DNA from: an uncultured Eubacteriales bacterium
GTDB lineage: Bacteria > Bacillota > Clostridia > Lachnospirales > Lachnospiraceae
DNA: 17,928 nucleotides
Direction: 5' to 3'
Assembly (NCBI GenBank): GCA_900321915.1
Contig: ONXW01000197.1
Coordinates: 1-17,928 of the forward strand
The translations under genes were made by a program, and so were the position numbers. The notes under the pieces are model-generated. The model was not told the origin of the DNA. It made no database searches and worked only from the letters and a program-made list of their open reading frames with translations. Below, piece after piece: positions 6,774 to 13,738 of this stretch. Positions within the stretch are counted from its first letter, which is position 1, and each line of letters starts with the position of its first letter.

Positions 6774-6801
6774 ATTATACTCGTTCTTTTCAAAATGTAA
6801 A
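6774..6801 (-). promoter_or_regulatory. por operon promoter
   Basis: On the minus strand: -35 TTTACA (6801-6796), 16-nt spacer, perfect -10 TATAAT (6779-6774), predicted start near 6767. It is AT-rich compared with its surroundings and lies between two near-identical dyads. Confidence 0.75.
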
Positions 6802-6819
6802 GCGTTATATTTAGTTTTT

Positions 6820-6836
6820 TTCAATTTAATGTTGAA
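6820..6836. promoter_or_regulatory. Upstream operator-like dyad of por
   Basis: TTCAATTTAATGTTGAA shares the TTCAA-N7-TTGAA core of the downstream dyad. It is centred about 61 bp upstream of the predicted start, the usual place for a LysR-type recognition site, and 81 bp (about eight helical turns) from the downstream dyad. Confidence 0.6.
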
Positions 6837-6862
6837 TCTTTTTCATCTTTCGTGCTGAAGTT

Positions 6863-6927
6863 TGCGGTGTCCTTTCATACGGACACCGCAGACATCAGTA
6901 TCGAACAGGCCTCTTTGGCCTGTTTTT
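6863..6927 (+). terminator. Two hairpins between ior and por; the second is terminator-like on the plus strand
   Basis: Hairpin one pairs TGCGGTGTCC (6863-6872) with GGACACCGCA (6881-6890), a perfect 10-bp stem. Hairpin two pairs AACAGGCC (6904-6911) with GGCCTGTT (6917-6924) and on the plus strand ends in T5 (6923-6927). On the minus strand, where iorB ends 8 bp earlier, neither hairpin has a T tract. They may act as a weak or tandem end of iorAB, or end an unseen plus-strand RNA. Confidence 0.4.
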
Positions 6928-6933
6928 CCGCGC

Positions 6934-7503
6934 TCAGGCGGATTCGTAGCCGGCCAGGAATGCCTTTTTATTCATTTCAACAGTCTTCGGCGGGACGGTC
7001 TTCTCAATCACCTTAAGCCACTCTTCCACGGAGAAGTCCATGTGCTTCGCCGCCATCCCCAGCACGATAATATTGAAAACACGGCTGTTTCCGAGCTCTA
7101 AGGCTTTCGCCTGGGCATCGATGGCATACATGGTATGGTTTTTCCGGAGTTCTTCCAGGATTCCCTCCGGATACTCCGCCGCGCCCATCACGACCGGCAT
7201 GGGGTCGATACGCTGGTCATTGACAATCAGCACGCCGTCTTTCTTCAGGAAATGGGCATAGCGCATCGCTTCAAGCCTTTCAAAGGCGATCAGAACGTCC
7301 GCCTGGCCTTCTTCGACGATGGGCTCCGCCACCCGGTCTCCGTACCGCACAAAGGTTACAACGCTTCCGCCGCGCTGCGCCATGCCGTGCACTTCCGAAA
7401 CTTTCACCTCATATCCGGCGTCGCTCATGATACCGCCGAGAATACGGCTGGTAAGCAGGGTGCCCTGTCCACCGACGCCGACAATCATGATATTCTTTGT
7501 CAT
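6934..7503 (-). CDS. iorB: Indolepyruvate:ferredoxin oxidoreductase, beta subunit
   Basis: The small subunit (189 residues) of the enzyme that oxidatively decarboxylates aryl-pyruvates (from Trp, Phe, Tyr) to aryl-acetyl-CoA with ferredoxin as acceptor. It corresponds to the gamma domain of the four-subunit relatives. Seen: the opening NIMIVGVGGQGTLLTSRILG with the GVGGQG loop (9-14), then the family signature EVHGMAQRGGSVVTFVRYG, and IVLGMAAK near the C-terminus. All are in the expected order and at full length. The ATG at 7503 follows GGAGAGGAA closely and lies 31 bp after the iorA stop, so the two subunits are co-transcribed and probably co-translated. Confidence 0.93.
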   Translation of the reverse strand: MTKNIMIVGVGGQGTLLTSRILGGIMSDAGYEVKVSEVHGMAQRGGSVVTFVRYGDRVAEPIVEEGQADVLIAFERLEAMRYAHFLKKDGVLIVNDQRIDPMPVVMGAAEYPEGILEELRKNHTMYAIDAQAKALELGNSRVFNIIVLGMAAKHMDFSVEEWLKVIEKTVPPKTVEMNKKAFLAGYESA

Positions 7504-7534
7504 TTTTCCTCTCCTACTCGATTCAGGTCCCGCG

Positions 7535-9274
7535 TTATCTCGCGGTTATTTCCAGCGCACCGAAATGGCAGAGCTGCTCGCAGAGCCCGCAGCCATTGCA
7601 CATGGTCGCGTCGATGGCAACGGTTCCGTCGGCCTTCTTTGTGAGGGCCGGACATCCCGGCTTCAGGCAGAGGCCGCACTTCCTGCACTTCCCGGAATCC
7701 GCCTTCACCACATTCGGGAACTTCAGTCCCTTCAGCAGCGCGCAGGGAGCTTCGGCAATGATGACCGAGAGTTCGTCCCGGGCCACCTCTTCCTTTATGA
7801 CGCGCTCAAGCTCCTTCTGGTCAAAGGAATTCACCTCAACCACATGGCGGATGTTCAGGGAACGGCAGAGAGCCGGAATGTTTACCGCGGGGACCTCTTC
7901 TCCCAGCAGGGTCTTTCCCGTCGCCGGATGGTCCTGGTGCCCGGTCATTCCCGTGGTGGAGTTGTCCATAATGATGACGGTACCGGTCGCCTGGTTGTAA
8001 GCCATATTGACAAGGGAATTGATGCCGGTATGCATGAAGGTGGAATCGCCGATGACCGCCACCCAGTTTTTAATATATTCTTTTCCGCGGGCTTTCTCCA
8101 TGCCGTGAAGCGAGGAGATACTCGATCCCATGCAGATGGTGGTGTCAATCACGCCCAGCGGCGGCACAGCGCCCAGAGTGTAGCATCCGATATCGCCCGC
8201 CGCGTGGATGCCCAGCTTCTTCAGGGCGTAGAATACGCTGCGGTGCGGACATCCGGGACAGAGAATCGGCGGTCTCGCCGGAACATTGGCCGCTTCCCCG
8301 ATCTCCAGGTCCATCCCCAGGGCTTTCCGGAGCATATTGGCGCTGTACTCTCCCTGAAGGGTGAACAGCTCCTTTCCTTCACCGGCAATGCCCCAGGACT
8401 TTATCTGCTCCTCGAAGACTGGCTCCAGCTCCTCGAACACAATCAGCCTGTCCACTTTCGCGGCAAACTCTTCGATGAGCTTCCTGGGCAGCGGATGCAC
8501 CAGGCCGAGCTTCAGTATGGACGCGTCGGGACAGACTTCCTTCACGTACTGATAAGCGATTCCGCTGGCAATGAAGCCGATGGAGGTATCGCCGTATTCC
8601 GCGCGGTTGACAGGCATGGAGGAAGCGTCCTCCGCCATCTGTTTCATCCTCTGCTCCACAAAGACATGGCGGCTCTTGGCATTGCCCGGCATCATGACAA
8701 ACTTGGGGGCATTGCGGGTATATTCCTTTACTTCCGGTTCCTTCCGTTCCTCCAGCACCACCGGTCCCTGGGAATGGGCAAGCCTTGTGGTGGTCCTGAG
8801 AATCACCGGGGTGTCATATTTCTCGCTCAGCTCGAACGCGTATTTCGTGAAATCCTTCGCCTCCTGGGAATCTGAGGGCTCCAGGACCGGCACCTGGGCG
8901 GCTCTTGCCACGCAGCGGGTGTCCTGCTCGTTCTGGGAGCTGTAAAGACCCGGGTCATCGGCCGCGACCATCACCATGCCCCCGCCGACGCCGGCATAGG
9001 AGATGCTGTACAGGGGGTCCGCCGCCACATTGACGCCCACGTGCTTCATGCAGCACATGGACCGGACGCCGCTGATGGAAGCGCCGATGGCAACCTCCGT
9101 AGCAACCTTTTCGTTCGGGGCCCACTCGCAGTACAGGGAATCCTTATACTGCACCAGGTTTTCACTCACTTCCGTGCTGGGCGTTCCCGGATAAGCGGAA
9201 GCAACCTTCAGTCCCGCCTCGTACGCGCCGCGGGCGATCGCCGCATTACCGAGCATAATCTTTGTCTCTGACAC
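7535..9274 (-). CDS. iorA: Indolepyruvate:ferredoxin oxidoreductase, alpha subunit
   Basis: The large TPP- and cluster-binding subunit (579 residues). Seen in order: the N-terminal pyrimidine domain with AYPGTPSTEV (27-36); the middle domain; CPGCPHRSVFYALKKLG (339-355); and the TPP/Mg motif GDSTFMHTGINSL (409-421) with the NST at 438-440. A C-terminal ferredoxin domain holds two 4Fe-4S sites, C530/C533/C536/C541 and C559/C562/C565/C569. The CxxCxxCxxxxC spacing of the first site is normal for IorA. The last cysteine is followed by His where Pro is commonest. The start is a GTG at 9274 with GGAGGAGG about 8 nt upstream. No clear promoter of its own is visible, and a terminator hairpin ends 20 nt before the start codon. 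Confidence 0.94.
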   Translation of the reverse strand: MSETKIMLGNAAIARGAYEAGLKVASAYPGTPSTEVSENLVQYKDSLYCEWAPNEKVATEVAIGASISGVRSMCCMKHVGVNVAADPLYSISYAGVGGGMVMVAADDPGLYSSQNEQDTRCVARAAQVPVLEPSDSQEAKDFTKYAFELSEKYDTPVILRTTTRLAHSQGPVVLEERKEPEVKEYTRNAPKFVMMPGNAKSRHVFVEQRMKQMAEDASSMPVNRAEYGDTSIGFIASGIAYQYVKEVCPDASILKLGLVHPLPRKLIEEFAAKVDRLIVFEELEPVFEEQIKSWGIAGEGKELFTLQGEYSANMLRKALGMDLEIGEAANVPARPPILCPGCPHRSVFYALKKLGIHAAGDIGCYTLGAVPPLGVIDTTICMGSSISSLHGMEKARGKEYIKNWVAVIGDSTFMHTGINSLVNMAYNQATGTVIIMDNSTTGMTGHQDHPATGKTLLGEEVPAVNIPALCRSLNIRHVVEVNSFDQKELERVIKEEVARDELSVIIAEAPCALLKGLKFPNVVKADSGKCRKCGLCLKPGCPALTKKADGTVAIDATMCNGCGLCEQLCHFGALEITAR

Positions 9275-9293
9275 TTTTCTTCCTCCTCCTGAT

Positions 9294-9325
9294 AAAGAAA
9301 GCCGGTTCCTTCGTGAAACCGGCTT
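9294..9325 (-). terminator. Intrinsic terminator before iorA
   Basis: AAGCCGGTT (9299-9307) pairs with AACCGGCTT (9317-9325), a perfect 9-bp stem with a 9-nt loop. On the minus strand it runs into TTTCTTTAT (9300-9292). It lies 17 bp after the stop of the 9343-9756 gene, and its T tract abuts the iorA ribosome binding site. Confidence 0.8.
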
Positions 9326-9342
9326 CCTGTCATCTGACTGCT

Positions 9343-9756
9343 TTATCTGGCGACAACACGGATGAATGCCGGTTTTCCCGCTTCCAGCTCCACGCTCAGC
9401 ACAAGCTTTCCGCTGAGGTTGGTCCGCATACTGCCCGCCGCAACGTCATCCACGTATATGGCGTAATCCCGGTCTTCTTCCATCTGAAGAGTAATCTGGA
9501 CGTCTCTTTCGCCTTCCACGGAAAATTCCACGCTGTTGTCCTGAATCCCAAACCATGTGACCGCAGTGCCCGGAACAGATTCATAAACGAACATACCGTT
9601 CCGCTCCAGCTTGGTTATCTCCCGATATGTCTTTACCTTGTACAGGTCTCCCTGATGCTCAAAGTCAGCCAGCTTCTTCTTCTCCTCAAGTTCGTAATCG
9701 CCGAAGCTGATGCTGCCGTCCGCTTCTACCCGAAGCAGTTCCTTTACTCCTGACAT
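9343..9756 (-). CDS. Conserved protein of unknown function (often labelled endosialidase-like)
   Basis: A 137-residue soluble protein, VKELLRVEADGSISFGDYEL at the start and IRVVAR at the end. I recall highly similar proteins in Lachnospiraceae that carry the automatic name 'endosialidase', but at this length and with no catalytic signature that name is not credible. It looks all-beta: an opening strand pair containing ADGSISFGDYELEEKKKL, then alternating charged and hydrophobic strands (VQITLQMEEDRDYAIYVDDV, LVLSVELEAGKPAFI). No signal peptide, no membrane segment and no cysteines are seen. The ATG at 9756 has GGAGG 8 nt upstream; the longer in-frame extension to 9801 lacks a site. It has its own extended -10 promoter and its own terminator, but may also be read from radA. 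Confidence 0.85.
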   Translation of the reverse strand: MSGVKELLRVEADGSISFGDYELEEKKKLADFEHQGDLYKVKTYREITKLERNGMFVYESVPGTAVTWFGIQDNSVEFSVEGERDVQITLQMEEDRDYAIYVDDVAAGSMRTNLSGKLVLSVELEAGKPAFIRVVAR

Positions 9757-9827
9757 AATGTCATCCTCCTGCTGTTTGCGCAAATCCTTCCCCTCCGGCA
9801 TTCAGAAGGGGAATGAAATTGAGACAT

Positions 9828-9856
9828 ATTATAGCATATGCCATATGCCATTTCCA
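9828..9856 (-). promoter_or_regulatory. Extended -10 promoter with a tandem repeat in its spacer
   Basis: On the minus strand: TGC-TATAAT (9836-9828), an extended -10, with a -35-like TGGAAA (9856-9851) 17 nt upstream. The spacer is a 7-bp direct repeat, CATATGC twice then CAT (9835-9851 on the plus strand), which also contains the palindrome GCATATGC. It starts right after the radA stop and drives the 9343-9756 gene. Confidence 0.65.
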
Positions 9857-9857
9857 G

Positions 9858-11234
9858 TTAATTCTTCAACAACCGGATGACATCGCTGACGCTGGCCGCA
9901 CCTTCCAGGCGGATTCCCTCCGGCAGGTCCATTTTCCTGAGGTTTACCCTGGGCATGATGCACCGGGTAAATCCCAGCTTCAGCGCCTCCCGGACGCGCT
10001 GTTCCGCCATGGACACAGCCCGCACCTCGCCGGAAAGCCCAACTTCGCCGAAGACCACTGTTTTTTCATCCACCGGGATATCCTGATAGCTTGAGATCAG
10101 GGCTGTCACAATGGCAAGGTCCAGCGCCGGCTCGCTCATCCGCATGCCGCCCGCGATATTGACGTAGGCGTCGTACTGGGAGAACTCCATGCGGCACCGT
10201 TTTTCCAACACGGCCATGAGGACGTTGACCCGGTTATAATCGGTCCCCGCCGCCACACGTCTGGGCATGCCGAAAGCGGTACGCCCGGTGAGGGCCTGCA
10301 CCTCCAGCATGATAGGCCTCGTCCCCTCCATGAGGCACGCGGCCACAGACCCGGAAGCGCCGCCGGGCCGTCCCTCCAGCATGAACTCAGAAGGATTCAG
10401 GACCTCCCGGAGGCCGTCCTCCCGCATCTCAAACACGCCGATCTCATTGGTAGATCCGAAACGGTTTTTGACGCTTCGGAGAATGCGGTAGGAGGCAAAG
10501 CGGTCTCCCTCAAAATACAGGACGGTATCCACCATATGCTCCAGGACCCTCGGTCCGGCTACCACGCCCTCTTTTGTGACATGGCCGACGATAAAGACGG
10601 TAATCTCCTCCCCCTTGGCAATCTGGAGAAGCATGCCGGTGCATTCCCTGACCTGGCTCACGCTTCCCGGCGAGGAGGTTACCTCCTCCAGGAACATGGT
10701 CTGGATGGAATCAATCACCACGGCGTCCGGGCGGCACTTTCGGATTACCTCCGCGATTGCTCCGAGGTTCGTCTCCGAGAGAAAGGTCAGGTCGCCTTCC
10801 GTCTTCCCGATTCTTTCCGCCCTCAGCCTGATCTGTTTCAGGGATTCTTCCCCGGAAATATATAATATCTTTTTTCCCGCTTCCGCCATGTTCCGGCAGA
10901 CCTGCAGGAGTATGGTGGATTTGCCGATACCTGGGTCCCCGCCCACCAGAACGAGAGATCCTTTCACCACGCCGCTGCCGAGCACACGGTCCAGTTCCGC
11001 GAAGCCGGTGGAAGTCCTGTCTTCCTCCTCCAGGGAGATCTCGTCCAGCCGGAGAGGCTTAAGGTCCGTCCCCCGGACACTGGCCGCGCCCCTTGACCCG
11101 GGTCCCGGCGAAGGGGAGGCAGGCGCCTCCACCATCGTATTCCAGGCCTTGCAGGCGGGACACTGCCCTGACCATTTGGCCTGTTCAAACCCGCACTCGG
11201 TACAGAAAAAAGATGTTTTCTTTACTTTTGCCAT
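9858..11234 (-). CDS. radA: DNA repair ATPase RadA (Sms)
   Basis: A RecA-like ATPase/helicase (458 residues) that promotes branch migration in recombinational repair. Seen: an N-terminal zinc finger with C11, C14, C25 and C28; Walker A GGDPGIGKST (98-107); the Walker B strand VVIDSIQTM (172-180); and the RadA-specific KNRFGS motif (256-261). A C-terminal Lon-protease-like domain follows (AAGTDYNRVNVLMAVLEKR, then VFGEVGLSGEVRAV), which is structural rather than proteolytic in this family. All parts are intact and the length is normal. The ATG at 11234 lies 14 bp after clpC, with GGAG next to the clpC stop, so it belongs to the clpC operon, as in Bacillus. Confidence 0.96.
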   Translation of the reverse strand: MAKVKKTSFFCTECGFEQAKWSGQCPACKAWNTMVEAPASPSPGPGSRGAASVRGTDLKPLRLDEISLEEEDRTSTGFAELDRVLGSGVVKGSLVLVGGDPGIGKSTILLQVCRNMAEAGKKILYISGEESLKQIRLRAERIGKTEGDLTFLSETNLGAIAEVIRKCRPDAVVIDSIQTMFLEEVTSSPGSVSQVRECTGMLLQIAKGEEITVFIVGHVTKEGVVAGPRVLEHMVDTVLYFEGDRFASYRILRSVKNRFGSTNEIGVFEMREDGLREVLNPSEFMLEGRPGGASGSVAACLMEGTRPIMLEVQALTGRTAFGMPRRVAAGTDYNRVNVLMAVLEKRCRMEFSQYDAYVNIAGGMRMSEPALDLAIVTALISSYQDIPVDEKTVVFGEVGLSGEVRAVSMAEQRVREALKLGFTRCIMPRVNLRKMDLPEGIRLEGAASVSDVIRLLKN

Positions 11235-11248
11235 CTTGTCTTAACTCC

Positions 11249-13720
11249 TCAGGCCTCCGCGGCAGGTTCCTTTGATTCTGCCCGCCGGAATTCCAGTCCT
11301 CCCTCCGCGGCTGTGACCTTCACGATATCCCCGTTCTTCACGCGGCCCTCCAGCAGCGCTTCGGACAGCTTGTCCTCCACCTCGTTCTGGATAGTCCTCC
11401 TGAGCGGCCGGGCGCCGAACTTCGGGTCAAATCCCTTCTCTGACAGCCAGTCCACAGCCTTTTCGTCAAACACCAGGGTCATTCCAAGCTGCTCCTCTGT
11501 ACGGCGGTTGATGGCCGACAGCATGATATGGCTGATCTGGCGGATATTTTCCCTGGTCAGCGGATGGAACACGATGGTCTCGTCGATACGGTTGAGGAAC
11601 TCAGGGCGGAAGAGCCGTTTCAGCTCATCCATCACGCGGCCCTTCATGAAATTATAATCCGCCTTTTCATCCGCAGCCGCCGCGAAGCCCATGTGCTTCG
11701 GGGCAATGATATTCTCCGCCCCCGCGTTGCTCGTCATGATGATGACGGTATTCTTGAAATCTATCTTCCTTCCCTGGGCGTCCGTGATATGGCCGTCGTC
11801 CAGGATCTGCAGCAGGACGTTGAATACGTCCGGGTGCGCCTTCTCTATCTCGTCGAAAAGGATCACGGAGTACGGCTGCCTGCGGACCTTTTCCGCCAGC
11901 TGCCCGCCTTCCTCATATCCCACGTATCCGGGCGGGGATCCGATCATCTTGGAGACGCTGTGCTTCTCCATGTATTCGGACATATCGACGCGGATCATCG
12001 CGTTCTCCGTGCCGAAAAGCGCCTCCGACAGAGCTTTGGAGAGCTCCGTCTTTCCCACGCCGGTGGGACCGAGGAACAGAAAGGATCCTATCGGCCGCTT
12101 CGGGTCCTTCAGGCCCACGCGCCCTCTCCGGATTGCCTTCGCCACCGCGGTGACGGATTCCTCCTGCCCGACGACGCGCCGGTGGAGGATATTCTCCAGG
12201 TTCATGAGCCGCTCAGACTCCGTCTCATTGAGCTTCCGCACGGGAATCCCGGTCCAGTCGGAGACGATATCCGCGATCTCATCCTCCCCCACAGAGAGCT
12301 TCCGCTCGCTGCGCTCATTTTTCCAGCTGGTGCGCAGTTCTTCAATCCGGTCCCGGATCTCCCCCTGCTCTTTTTTAATGCCGGCCGCCTTCTCAAAGGC
12401 CTCCTCGCGGATGGCGTTTTCTTTCTCCTCATCCAGATCCTTCAGCTTATCTTCCAGCTTCCGGATCTCCCCGGGTTCAGTGTACCCGTTCAGGCGCACC
12501 TTGGACGCCGCCTCGTCGATCAGGTCAATAGCCTTGTCCGGGAGGAAACGGTCGTTGATATAGCGCGCGGACAGGTGCACCGCCGCCTGGACCGCCTCAT
12601 CCGTGATGGTGACATTGTGGTGGTCTTCATAACGTCCCTTCAGCCCCCGGAGAATCTCCACGCACTCCTCCTCCGACGGCTCCTCCACCATGACGGGCTG
12701 GAACCGCCGCTCCAGGGCGCTGTCCTTCTCGATCCTCTTCCGGTATTCATCCACTGTCGTTGCGCCGATGAGCTGGATCTCCCCGCGGGACAGCTGCGGC
12801 TTGAGGATATTGGACGCGTCGATGGCGCCCTCCGCACCGCCGGCCCCGATGATGGTGTGGATCTCATCGATGAACAGCAGGATGTTCCCTGCATTGTGGA
12901 CTTCCTCCAGGACCTTCTTTATTCTCTCTTCAAATTCGCCGCGGTATTTGGACCCGGCCACCATCCCGGACAGGTCCAGGCTGACGACCCGCTTTCCTTC
13001 CACGGATTCGGGTACCCGCCCCGCCACAATCAGCTCCGCGAGTCCCTCCGCCACCGCCGTCTTTCCGACGCCGGGCTCACCGATGAGGCAGGGATTGTTC
13101 TTCGTCCTGCGGCTCAGGATCTGGATCACGCGCTGCATCTCACGGTCCCGTCCTATCACGGGATCCAGGTCGCCCTCCGCGGCCGCCTTTGTCAGGTCCC
13201 TGCTGTACTGGTCCAGGGTGGGCGTTTTCCTGTCGCCCTCCCCGCCCTGTTCCCGGGCCTGGGGGCCGTTTCCTGCGGCGTTCTCATTTCCCATGGCTCC
13301 GAGCACATCGACATACAGCTTCTGAAGATTGACGTTCATGGTATTGAGAAGCCTGGAGGCCGTGCAGTTGCCCGCTTTGATAAGCGCAATGAGGATATGT
13401 TCCGTCCCGATCTTGGGCGCCTTGAAAAATACCGCCTCATCGTAGCTGGAGGCAAGGATGGCCCTTGTCCCCGGAGTGTATTCCACATTTCCCGCGATGG
13501 CCGTCGGCGACGCCGGGGAGATCAGGTGCTCCATCAGCTCCAGGATCCGGTCTTCCGTCACGCCTGCGTTCCGCAGGACAGCCGCCGCCGTTCCCGTGCC
13601 TTCCCGCACCAGCCCCAGCAGCAGGTGCTCTGTTCCGACATAACCGTTGCCCAGCTTCTGAGCCGCTTCCGCAGCCAGTCTCAGGGCCTGGTCAGCCTTT
13701 TCTGTATAACGTTCTGACAT
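11249..13720 (-). CDS. clpC: ATP-dependent Clp protease ATP-binding subunit ClpC
   Basis: A Hsp100 unfoldase (823 residues) that feeds substrates to ClpP. Seen in order: a double Clp N-domain (1-145; GYVGTEHLLLGLV and KIGTEHILIALI), AAA+ module 1 with Walker A GEPGVGKT (214-221) and Walker B ILLFIDEIHT, and a middle coiled-coil/UVR region (LKDLDEEKENAIREEAFEKA). AAA+ module 2 follows with GPTGVGKT and SVILFDEIEKAHPDV, then the C-terminal D2 small domain. The two N-domain glutamates (E31 and E107) equivalent to the phospho-arginine-binding E32 and E106 of Bacillus ClpC are present; that equivalence is from memory of the family. It starts 18 bp after mcsB, with GGAG about 10 nt upstream. ClpP is not in the window. 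Confidence 0.97.
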   Translation of the reverse strand: MSERYTEKADQALRLAAEAAQKLGNGYVGTEHLLLGLVREGTGTAAAVLRNAGVTEDRILELMEHLISPASPTAIAGNVEYTPGTRAILASSYDEAVFFKAPKIGTEHILIALIKAGNCTASRLLNTMNVNLQKLYVDVLGAMGNENAAGNGPQAREQGGEGDRKTPTLDQYSRDLTKAAAEGDLDPVIGRDREMQRVIQILSRRTKNNPCLIGEPGVGKTAVAEGLAELIVAGRVPESVEGKRVVSLDLSGMVAGSKYRGEFEERIKKVLEEVHNAGNILLFIDEIHTIIGAGGAEGAIDASNILKPQLSRGEIQLIGATTVDEYRKRIEKDSALERRFQPVMVEEPSEEECVEILRGLKGRYEDHHNVTITDEAVQAAVHLSARYINDRFLPDKAIDLIDEAASKVRLNGYTEPGEIRKLEDKLKDLDEEKENAIREEAFEKAAGIKKEQGEIRDRIEELRTSWKNERSERKLSVGEDEIADIVSDWTGIPVRKLNETESERLMNLENILHRRVVGQEESVTAVAKAIRRGRVGLKDPKRPIGSFLFLGPTGVGKTELSKALSEALFGTENAMIRVDMSEYMEKHSVSKMIGSPPGYVGYEEGGQLAEKVRRQPYSVILFDEIEKAHPDVFNVLLQILDDGHITDAQGRKIDFKNTVIIMTSNAGAENIIAPKHMGFAAAADEKADYNFMKGRVMDELKRLFRPEFLNRIDETIVFHPLTRENIRQISHIMLSAINRRTEEQLGMTLVFDEKAVDWLSEKGFDPKFGARPLRRTIQNEVEDKLSEALLEGRVKNGDIVKVTAAEGGLEFRRAESKEPAAEA

Positions 13721-13738
13721 AGTCTTTTTTCTCCTGTC

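Noticed and set aside
7319..8875. A 518-codon open frame on the plus strand opposite iorA/iorB
   Set aside because: It is antisense to well-supported enzyme genes, crosses the gap between them and has no recognisable domain.
11528..13717. A 729-codon open frame on the plus strand opposite clpC
   Set aside because: It mirrors clpC exactly, has no ribosome binding site at a sensible place and gives His/Arg/Leu/Val-rich sequence with no domain; high G+C antisense frames of a strongly biased gene stay open by chance.
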